This document shows positions 1 through 7,542 of a stretch of DNA of 18,332 nt, piece after piece. The number at the start of each line of letters is the position of its first letter. Position 1 is the stretch's first letter. The notes beneath the pieces are model-generated. The model worked only from the letters and a program-made list of their open reading frames with translations, was not told the origin of the DNA and did not search any database. Made by a program: the position numbers and the translations under genes. This stretch comes from JAUVKA01 sp964465145 (GTDB lineage Bacteria; Bacteroidota; Bacteroidia; Bacteroidales; UBA12481): the NCBI GenBank assembly GCA_964465145.1, contig CAYXJR010000082.1, positions 1-18,332 of the forward strand. The letters run 5' to 3'.

Positions 1-1383
1 AAGGAGAACCAAACACTGCAACTATTACCGGAACAACAGGCGGAACATTTGCCTTCAACCCTGCAGTTGCTGATGGTGCTACAATCAATCTATCTACCGG
101 GGAGATTACCGGAGGAATTGGAGGTACAACTTATACCGTTGAATACACCACAGCTGGCACATGCCCATCTTCCAGCACACAGACGGTAACAGTCAACCAA
201 TTTGATGATCCTGGATTTATAGTGGCCGACTTCTGTGAAGGGGAGCCCAATATTGCAACAATAACAGGGACAACAGGCGGAACATTTGCTTTCAACCCTG
301 CTGTTGCTGATGGTGCAGCGATTAATCCAGTAACCGGAGAAATCACCGGAGGCGTGGGAGGTACAACTTATACAGTAGAATATACCACAGTTGGTATTTG
401 CCCAGCTTCTAGTATCCAGACTGTAACTGTTAATAAATTAGATGATGCCGGCTTTATCCTGGCTGACTTCTGTGAAGGGGAACCTAACAGTGCAACAATT
501 ACCGGAGCAACAGGCGGAACATTCGCATTTAATCCGGAAGTAAGCGATGGTGCTACAATAAATCTATCTACAGGAGAAATTTCAGGTGGTATTGGAGGCA
601 CAACCTATTCGGTTGAATATACTACTGTGGGAACATGTTCAAATTCAAGTATCCAAAGTGTAACAGTTTATCCTCAGGAGAATCCGGCCTTTACTCTGAC
701 TGACTTCTGCGAAGGATCAGCCAATAGTGCTACCATTATCGGAACAACAGGAGGATTATTTGCCTTTAACCCGGCAGTTAGTGATGGCGCTTCAATTAAT
801 CCATCTACTGGAGAAATTACCGGCGGCATTGGAGGTACAACCTACACCGTAGAATATACCACTGCTGGTATTTGTGCAAATTCCAGTATACAGACCGTAA
901 CCGTTAATCCTTTAGATGATCCTGGATTCACTCTGGCCAACTTCTGTGAAGGGGAACCCAACAGTGCCACAATTACCGGAACAACTGGGGGAACATTTGC
1001 ATTTAACCCGGCAGTAAGCGATGGCGCTTCAATCAATCCAACTACCGGAGAGATTACTGGTGGAATAGGAGGTACAACATATACAGTTGAATATACTACA
1101 GCTGGTATTTGTGCTGCTTCAAGTACTCAGACGGCTACCGTTAATCCTATGGACGATCCTGGCTTTATACTAAATGATTTCTGCGAAGGATCAGCCAATA
1201 GTGCTACCATTACCGGAACAAAAGGCGGAACATTTACCTTTAATCCTGCTGTATCCGATGGTGCCGTGATTAATCCATCATCAGGAGAGATTACCGGCAG
1301 TATTGGAGGTACAACATATACAGTTGAATACACAACTTCAGGTTCTTGTTCAAATTCAAGCATTCAGACGGTAACTGTGATTC
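1..1383 (+). repeat. Array A: six tandem 237-bp (79-aa) Ig-like units
   Basis: The FCEG(E/S)(P/A)N motif recurs with its central Gly codon at 3, 240, 477, 714, 951 and 1188, a period of exactly 237 bp with no indels. Each unit also carries GGTFAFNP (or a close variant), a STGEI(T/S)G motif, GGTTY(T/S)VEYTT and a second Cys in a G-x-C-x-x-S-S motif. The two cysteines per unit are placed for an intradomain disulfide. Several units are nearly identical at nucleotide level. The array continues beyond the window start, so the unit count is a minimum. Confidence 0.95.
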
Positions 1384-4300
1384 CCAAAATCACAACAACA
1401 TTTGTTCAAATCGGACCACTCTGTCAGAATACTACCGCCCCAACTCTGCCGGCCACATCAATTGAAGGAATTCCGGGTACCTGGACTCCATCAGCTATTA
1501 GTACTGCATTACCAGGCTCCTTCCACTTCATATTTACCCCGGATGATGGTTATTGTGCTACTGATGCTGAGATGACAATCGTCATTGATCCTGAGATAAC
1601 GCCTGAGTTTGTTCAGATTGGACCTATCTGCCAGAATACTGCTGCACCTGTCCTGCCAACCACTTCAACCAACGGTATAACCGGCACCTGGAGCCCATCG
1701 ACCATTAACACTGCAGTTGACGGGATTGCCACATTCACCTTCATGCCGACTCCAGGCCTGTGTGCGAAAGAAATACAAATGAATATTATGATCGAGACAG
1801 AGGTAACTCCTGATTTTGATCAGATAGGCTCACTCTGTCAGTTCGTTGTTCCTCCGGTTCTTCCTACAATATCCAATGAAGGGATAACAGGTTCATGGAG
1901 CCCTGCTGTTATCAATACCGATAATGTTGGAACCTTCTACTTCACATTTACACCGGATGCAGGATTCTGTGCCATACCAGTTGAAATGACAGTTTATATT
2001 ATCGAGCAGATAGTTCCGGAATTCGATCCTATCGGCCCGCTTTGTCAGTTCGATTCTCCACCAACATTACCTGCAGCATCTAAGAAGGGTGTTCCTGGCA
2101 CATGGAATCCGTCTGTGATAAGCACAGACCTCCCCGGAACATTTAGGTTCGACTTTTATCCTCTTCCAGATGAATGTGCCGATCCAACATTTATTACGAT
2201 AACTATCGATCCGAAACGGACACCTGAATTCGATCAGATAGGACCACTGTGCCAGAATACTGTTGCTCCACTATTACCTGATGTATCAAATAATGGTATT
2301 CCGGGTACATGGAGTCCGGCTACAATAAATATCGCTGTTACAGGTTCAGTCGAATACACATTTACTCCTGAAACTGGTATATGTGCCTTTGAGACTACAA
2401 TGGACATAATGATTGATACCGAGCTTACACCAATCTTTGCTGATCTTGGCCCATTCTGCCGCTATGATGAAGCACCTGTACTGCCTACAGTATCAGATAA
2501 TGGCATAACAGGATCCTGGAACCCTGCTACTGTTAACACTGATGTAGTAGCAACAACAACGCATAACTTTATTCCGGATGAGGGACAGTGCGCTATTGAA
2601 ATAACAAAAACGATTGCAGTTGAGGCATTGCCAACAGTATGGATATCAGATATTGATCCTTTATGTGTAAACGAAGATCCTATAGTGATGAATGGTATCC
2701 CATTCGGCGGTACATTCAGCGGTCCTGGAGTGACTGGCTCAATATTTGATCCTCAGATTGCAGGTGTAGGAACACATGTTATTACCTATGTATATACCAA
2801 TGCCAGCGGCTGTACCAATGTAGACACTGAAACAATAATTGTTTACCCAATTCCGCTCTTGCTTATAACAAATCCTGCTGCAGTATGCGAGCCCGAAACT
2901 ATCGATATTACAGATCCTGTTTTAAGAGCAGGTAGCGACATGGCTGGAATAACATTCTCATATTGGGAGGATAAGGATGCTACAATAGAGCTTGATAATC
3001 CTGAGGAAGTAGCGGTTGGAGGAACATATTACATAATGGCTATTGGAGACGGCGGTTGCTTCAGCATTAAACCGGTTGTTGTAATAATTGTTGACAGCCC
3101 GAACCTGGTTATTACTGATCCTCCGAGTGTTTGTACTCCTGCCATAGTTGACCTTACTGATCCATTAATCACTGCAGGCAGCGATGGAGGTCTTTTTATA
3201 TCATACTGGTTAAATGAAGATGCAACTGCAAAACTATTTAATCCTAAAACAATTGTAAGCAGTGGCACATACTATATCAAAGCTGAGGCTGGCGACTGCT
3301 TCATAGTTAAGGAGGTTCATGTAACTATATTGCAAGGCCCGACACTCATTATTACAAATCCGGATGCTGTCTGTACTCCAAGGACTGTAGATATAACCCA
3401 ATCATACATTACTGCTGGAAGCACCGCTAATCTTGCACTGGAGTATTATAGTGATGCTGCGGGAACAATTATATTGGATAACCCATCGGCAATAGCCATC
3501 AGCGGAACATATTATATCAAGGCAGTATCGCCCAATGGATGTGTCGTTATCCAGCCAGTAGTAGTAGCTGTGATAATAACTCCAAATGTAGTAACTAATG
3601 ACCCACCTGTGGTTTGTATTCCGTTGACAGTAGATATAACCGGACCAGAGATAACCGCAGGAAGCGATGCCGGGCTCACTTTTACATACTGGAGAGATGC
3701 CAATGCAACTATTTCCCTGGACAATCCTACTGCTATTGACGCCAGCGGAAAATACTACATCAAGGGTGAAGCCACCGGGGGATGTTTTGATATTGAACCT
3801 GTCAATGTTCTTATCGTAGATAATCCAACCCTGCTTATTACTAATCCTGCACCTGTATGCTTCCCAATGTCAGTAGATATTACCCTGCCGGCAGTAACAG
3901 CAGGTAGTGATCCTGGGCTTACTTTAACATATTGGACAAACGCTTCTGCCACTTCACAGCTGTTCAGCCCAACAGCTATACGATCCTCAGGAACATTCTA
4001 TATCAAAGCGGAGGCAACGGGAGGTTGTTTTGTAATTGAACCTGTTAATGTAATAATCAGCCCGACCCCAACCCTGATAATCAATAACCCGGCTCCGGTT
4101 TGCGAACCAGAGACTGTTGACCTGGGGGCCAGTGCTGTGACCCTGGGAAGCGGGTTAGGTAATTCATACTTATACTGGCGGAATGCTACAGCCTCAGTGC
4201 CACTTACTAATTATTCAGCTGTGGCGGTCAGCGGCACCTACTATATTATGGCAACGAATTCATATGGCTGTACCCATATTGAACCTGTTCAGGTTGTAAT

Positions 4301-7300
4301 TAATAAACAACCACACCTGGTAATTACTGATCCTGCTACCGTTTGCTCTCCGGGGACCGTCGACCTGACTAGCCAATACGTTGTTATAGGTAGTGATGCA
4401 GGTCTGACTTATAATTTCTATACTAATGCTGCTGGAACTAATTCATTATCTGATCCAGCTGCGGTTAGAAACAGCGGGACATACTATATAAGAGCTACTA
4501 ATGCAAGTGGTTGCTCAGTTATCGAACCGGTAGTAGTAGTTATTGTTCCCGGACCAAACCTGGTAGTGAACCAACCACTTCCTGTGTGCAAACCTGAAAC
4601 AGTTGACCTTACTGATCCTGCAATTACCGCAGGCAGTGATGCAGGATTGGTTCCAACTTACTGGAGGGACGCATTGGGAATAGTCCCATTGAATAATCCA
4701 TCATCAGTATCAATTTCAGGAACATACTACATCAAGATTGTGGGCGACACCGGATGTGTGAACATTATGCCAGTAGAGGTAGTAATTTCAGTTCGATCTT
4801 ATGCTGATTTCAGATACGAAGGACCATATTGTACAGGAGAAGAAAATCCATTCCCGAAATTTATTGACGCAGGAGAACCAGGTATATTCACTTCAACGGC
4901 TGGACTCGTATTTGTTGATCAATCAACAGGAGAAATAGACCTGACTCTAAGTATACCAGGCACATATACAGTTACAAATACAGTACAGAGTGAAGGACCT
5001 TGCCCGCCGGATGTTGATACAGCTCCGGTGATTATTAACCAGGCGCCTTTTGCTACCATAGATTATCCGGATCAATTGTGTCCTACAGGTGATCCCATCC
5101 AGGTGACACTTACAGGGGATACAACTGGTACATTCTCAATAACACCGGCAGGCTTAAGTATTAATAGCGCTACAGGGGAAATTTATCCTAATGGAAGTAC
5201 AATAGGAACATACACGGTAACCTATACAATACCTCCAACAGGTGGTTGCGGTGAGGTGGAAATAACTACAGAGGTGACTATCCTATCTCCACCGGTGATC
5301 GTTTCCAACCCGGTAGATATGACAGTGCTATATCCACAAGATGCATTCTTCGATGTGGTCGCCGAAGGTGGACTTGCATACCAGTGGCAGGTGGATGATA
5401 GTAACGGCTTTGTAGATGTAGTAAATAATGCGACATACTCCGGTGCAACCACCGACTATCTGTCCATAACAGCTCCTGATGTCACAATGAACGGTTACCG
5501 TTACCGGGTGATTGTATATGGCGTCTGTGAACCACCGGCAATCAGTCAGCCTGCAATACTAACTGTACTTGCCAAGTCGCTGATAATTACTGCCACAGGC
5601 TTTGATAAGATGTATGATAGAAGTACCACGGCTATAGTGACTCTACAGGATAACAGGGAACCGGGTGCAGTGTTTGACGTACATTATACTGATGCAAACT
5701 TCGATACCTGGGATGTGGGGATCAACAAGCCAATACTGGTAACGGGTATTTACCTGACAGGTCCGGATCGTGGAAACTACGTCCATAATACTACAGCTAT
5801 TACATCAGCTAATATTACCCCAAGGCCAATTACCGGTACATTCACAGCTGATGATAAGTTCTACGACGCTAATACCGACGCTGCAATTACCGGTCGTACA
5901 CCAGTGGACGTTTTACCTGGAGATGAGGACGGAGTGACACTGATAGGCGGTGTAGCCAACTTTAATGATCCTAATGTTGGTAATGATAAACCGGTTACTC
6001 AGGTAGGAATGACTATTACCGGGTACAGGGCATTTAACTATTACCTGGACAGCGTAGCACCCACAACAGCAAGTATTTGGCCAAGGCTGATAACCGGTAG
6101 ATTTACCGCTGCAGATAAGATGTACGATGGTAATACCGACGCAGTCATTACTGCGAGGTTCCTGGAAGGAGTTATGCCTCAGGATACTCTGAATATTAGC
6201 CTGATAGGAGGCATTGCCTATTTTGATAATCGTAATGCGGGTGTTGATAAATTAGTAACCGAGACAGGTATGACAATTGTTGGGACAGGTCTTGGAAATT
6301 ACGATGTGATCATCATAGATTATACTACCGCAACAATATTCCCGAAACCAGTCGATATTGTGGCAGTCCCGGATATCAGGGCTTACAACCAGACTATTGA
6401 TTCTGATGAAACGCCTATTGCAATACCCGATCTTATACTACCTGACTATGGCGAGTTCTGGCAGGTATACGATGATAAAAATGCCGGGACAGGGAAAACC
6501 ATGACCCCATTCGGTACAATTTACGATGGCAATAATGGAAACAATTATATTATAACTTATGTTACTGTTGATGAAGGGATTATCACTTCATTGCAGCTTT
6601 ACGGAGAGATAACGGCAGCGGATAAGGTGTACGATGGAAATACCGATGCTACAATAACAAGTAGAAAAGTTGACGGGGTGCTTCGTGGTGATAATGTATT
6701 CTATGTTGGGGGAACCGCTACCTTCGATACTCCATGGGTGGCCCAGGAAAAATTAGTCACAGGAACGGGGCTTTCACTTCTCGGTCTGGATGTTATGAAC
6801 TATCGTGTTAGCAGTATTGCCACCACAAAAGCAGATGTTACTGAGCTGCTGGTTCCAACATATGTCACCGTCAATGAACCGGCATTCACTAACTTAAATG
6901 AAATAGTCACGCTTACCGCGGTAATAACGGGCGGTGGGCCACTGATGAAAGGTGGTCCGCAGGCGGCGGCATACACCGTCTTTAGCGTTGACGGATTTAT
7001 AGTTAGCGATTCAAGCAAAAATATCAATATTGACCTTCATATTGATCCACTGACAAACGACCTGATCGCGACTATTACAGGGCCGCTGCGTGAAATGGCA
7101 TTAAATGGGATTATGGAACCGGGGACTAAGGAAGTGCTCGCTTTATTTATGGATGAGGATTTTAACTATATAGTTGCTCCAAACCCAGCCCGGACAGAGT
7201 TTGATTTCATTCCTGACTTTGGTATTATTGTATATCCAAATCCTTCATGGGGAGAGGTTAACTTCAAGATTACCATGGATGTGGGATCAGTTGTTTCACT

Positions 7301-7496
7301 TGATCTGTATGATGCCAGAGGAAGATTGGTTGCCAGATTATTTCAAGGGTATATAGCTGCCGGAGACACTAAAATCGTCACTTACTATAGCAATTTGGCA
7401 CAGGTAGCTCAAGCCATATATTTCTACCGTCTGCAAAGAGGTAGCCAGGTGAAGGGTGGCAAGGTGATACTTATCACCACAATGAAAAAACCCTAA
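1..7496 (+). CDS. Giant T9SS-secreted multi-repeat surface protein (5'-partial)
   Basis: The frame is open from the first base (first full codon at 3) to TAA at 7494-7496, so the start and signal peptide lie upstream. The GTG at 222 sits inside a repeat and is not a real start. The visible ~2,500 residues are tandem Ig-like beta modules. In order they are six 79-aa units, six 69-aa units, one bridging domain, eight 80-82-aa units, two degenerate 79-aa-like units, an Ig-like domain with a YQWQ core (about 5310-5570), four YDG modules with an MBG-like insert, and a linker. The C-terminus begins YPNPSWGEVNF and ends about 10 residues after GGKVILI, which is the type A T9SS sorting domain pattern. 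The family role is secretion through the outer membrane and attachment to the cell surface or release; adhesion or matrix binding is inferred from architecture. No enzymatic domain is visible in this part. Confidence 0.9.
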   Translation, partial: GEPNTATITGTTGGTFAFNPAVADGATINLSTGEITGGIGGTTYTVEYTTAGTCPSSSTQTVTVNQFDDPGFIVADFCEGEPNIATITGTTGGTFAFNPAVADGAAINPVTGEITGGVGGTTYTVEYTTVGICPASSIQTVTVNKLDDAGFILADFCEGEPNSATITGATGGTFAFNPEVSDGATINLSTGEISGGIGGTTYSVEYTTVGTCSNSSIQSVTVYPQENPAFTLTDFCEGSANSATIIGTTGGLFAFNPAVSDGASINPSTGEITGGIGGTTYTVEYTTAGICANSSIQTVTVNPLDDPGFTLANFCEGEPNSATITGTTGGTFAFNPAVSDGASINPTTGEITGGIGGTTYTVEYTTAGICAASSTQTATVNPMDDPGFILNDFCEGSANSATITGTKGGTFTFNPAVSDGAVINPSSGEITGSIGGTTYTVEYTTSGSCSNSSIQTVTVIPKITTTFVQIGPLCQNTTAPTLPATSIEGIPGTWTPSAISTALPGSFHFIFTPDDGYCATDAEMTIVIDPEITPEFVQIGPICQNTAAPVLPTTSTNGITGTWSPSTINTAVDGIATFTFMPTPGLCAKEIQMNIMIETEVTPDFDQIGSLCQFVVPPVLPTISNEGITGSWSPAVINTDNVGTFYFTFTPDAGFCAIPVEMTVYIIEQIVPEFDPIGPLCQFDSPPTLPAASKKGVPGTWNPSVISTDLPGTFRFDFYPLPDECADPTFITITIDPKRTPEFDQIGPLCQNTVAPLLPDVSNNGIPGTWSPATINIAVTGSVEYTFTPETGICAFETTMDIMIDTELTPIFADLGPFCRYDEAPVLPTVSDNGITGSWNPATVNTDVVATTTHNFIPDEGQCAIEITKTIAVEALPTVWISDIDPLCVNEDPIVMNGIPFGGTFSGPGVTGSIFDPQIAGVGTHVITYVYTNASGCTNVDTETIIVYPIPLLLITNPAAVCEPETIDITDPVLRAGSDMAGITFSYWEDKDATIELDNPEEVAVGGTYYIMAIGDGGCFSIKPVVVIIVDSPNLVITDPPSVCTPAIVDLTDPLITAGSDGGLFISYWLNEDATAKLFNPKTIVSSGTYYIKAEAGDCFIVKEVHVTILQGPTLIITNPDAVCTPRTVDITQSYITAGSTANLALEYYSDAAGTIILDNPSAIAISGTYYIKAVSPNGCVVIQPVVVAVIITPNVVTNDPPVVCIPLTVDITGPEITAGSDAGLTFTYWRDANATISLDNPTAIDASGKYYIKGEATGGCFDIEPVNVLIVDNPTLLITNPAPVCFPMSVDITLPAVTAGSDPGLTLTYWTNASATSQLFSPTAIRSSGTFYIKAEATGGCFVIEPVNVIISPTPTLIINNPAPVCEPETVDLGASAVTLGSGLGNSYLYWRNATASVPLTNYSAVAVSGTYYIMATNSYGCTHIEPVQVVINKQPHLVITDPATVCSPGTVDLTSQYVVIGSDAGLTYNFYTNAAGTNSLSDPAAVRNSGTYYIRATNASGCSVIEPVVVVIVPGPNLVVNQPLPVCKPETVDLTDPAITAGSDAGLVPTYWRDALGIVPLNNPSSVSISGTYYIKIVGDTGCVNIMPVEVVISVRSYADFRYEGPYCTGEENPFPKFIDAGEPGIFTSTAGLVFVDQSTGEIDLTLSIPGTYTVTNTVQSEGPCPPDVDTAPVIINQAPFATIDYPDQLCPTGDPIQVTLTGDTTGTFSITPAGLSINSATGEIYPNGSTIGTYTVTYTIPPTGGCGEVEITTEVTILSPPVIVSNPVDMTVLYPQDAFFDVVAEGGLAYQWQVDDSNGFVDVVNNATYSGATTDYLSITAPDVTMNGYRYRVIVYGVCEPPAISQPAILTVLAKSLIITATGFDKMYDRSTTAIVTLQDNREPGAVFDVHYTDANFDTWDVGINKPILVTGIYLTGPDRGNYVHNTTAITSANITPRPITGTFTADDKFYDANTDAAITGRTPVDVLPGDEDGVTLIGGVANFNDPNVGNDKPVTQVGMTITGYRAFNYYLDSVAPTTASIWPRLITGRFTAADKMYDGNTDAVITARFLEGVMPQDTLNISLIGGIAYFDNRNAGVDKLVTETGMTIVGTGLGNYDVIIIDYTTATIFPKPVDIVAVPDIRAYNQTIDSDETPIAIPDLILPDYGEFWQVYDDKNAGTGKTMTPFGTIYDGNNGNNYIITYVTVDEGIITSLQLYGEITAADKVYDGNTDATITSRKVDGVLRGDNVFYVGGTATFDTPWVAQEKLVTGTGLSLLGLDVMNYRVSSIATTKADVTELLVPTYVTVNEPAFTNLNEIVTLTAVITGGGPLMKGGPQAAAYTVFSVDGFIVSDSSKNINIDLHIDPLTNDLIATITGPLREMALNGIMEPGTKEVLALFMDEDFNYIVAPNPARTEFDFIPDFGIIVYPNPSWGEVNFKITMDVGSVVSLDLYDARGRLVARLFQGYIAAGDTKIVTYYSNLAQVAQAIYFYRLQRGSQVKGGKVILITTMKKP
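1392..2630 (+). repeat. Array B: six tandem 207-bp (69-aa) units
   Basis: The motif (I/L)GP(L/I)CQ or a close variant has its Cys codon at 1422, 1629, 1836, 2043, 2250 and 2457, a period of exactly 207 bp. Each unit shares LP..S..GI.G(T/S)W.P....T and a second Cys near the end of the unit. The units are more diverged than array A, with recognisable protein similarity but modest nucleotide identity. They probably form compact beta-sandwich domains with one disulfide each. Confidence 0.93.
2856..4794 (+). repeat. Array C: eight tandem 80-82-aa units
   Basis: The motif (T/N)(N/D)P..VC.P...D(I/L) has its Cys codon at 2886, 3132, 3372, 3615, 3858, 4101, 4344 and 4587. The spacings are 246, 240 and then five times 243 bp. 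Each unit has AGSD or similar, a YW..(A/D)A(T) strand, (S/G)GTYYI(K/M)A and a second Cys in G(G/D)C..I.PV. A 75-residue bridging domain (2631-2855) separates this array from array B. Confidence 0.92.
4800..5295 (+). repeat. Two degenerate array-A-like modules
   Basis: Two domains after array C share the array A skeleton: an early Cys (GPYCTG, DQLCPTG), a G-x-F-x-(S/I)-T strand, a (S/A)TGEI turn and a GTYTVT strand before a second Cys (EGPCPP, GGCGEV). Their lengths differ from 79 aa and the sequence is well diverged, so they look like old members of the same module family. Confidence 0.6.
5577..6846 (+). repeat. YDG-type modules with an MBG-like insert
   Basis: Four modules carry the diagnostic D-K-x-Y-D-x-(N/S)-T motif, with the Tyr codon at 5613, 5862, 6123 and 6630. 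Each has a downstream D....VG..K.V...G(M/L) strand and a GNY or NY motif. The large gap between the third and fourth copies holds a related domain (about 6345-6590, starting PVDIVAVPDIRAYN) that resembles MBG-type Ig-like modules. YDG modules are common in large Bacteroidota T9SS substrates, where they act as stalk or spacer domains. Confidence 0.85.
7222..7493 (+). other. T9SS type A C-terminal sorting domain
   Basis: The last ~90 residues run VYPNPSWGEV, then SLDLYDARGRLV, then YFYRLQRG, then GGKVILI close to the C-terminus. This is the standard order of the type A sorting domain recognised by the type IX secretion machinery of Bacteroidota. It marks the protein for outer-membrane translocation and removal of the signal. 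Confidence 0.92.
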
Positions 7497-7500
7497 TTGA

Positions 7501-7530
7501 GCCGGAAAAGGCCGGCGGGTTGAAAAAACC
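7501..7530 (+). terminator. Weak hairpin pair after the giant gene
   Basis: GCCGG (7501-7505) pairs with CCGGC (7512-7516) across a 6-base loop. A second short stem, GGTT (7518-7521) with AACC (7527-7530), follows. There is no T-run after either, so this is not a classic intrinsic terminator. It may attenuate or process transcripts, or mean nothing. Confidence 0.3.
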
Positions 7531-7542
7531 ACAGTCTGAATT

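Noticed and set aside
222..224. GTG at 222 as the start of the giant gene
   Set aside because: The frame is open upstream to base 1 with an equally good copy of the 79-aa unit, so the gene begins outside the window.
1..1383. CRISPR array or DNA-level satellite
   Set aside because: The repeats are 237 bp, in frame, lack unique spacers and encode conserved protein modules.
131..7356. Open frames on the opposite strand and other frames within the giant gene
   Set aside because: They recur with the same 237-243 bp periods as the repeats and are mirror images of the coding repeat, with no family signature or start context.
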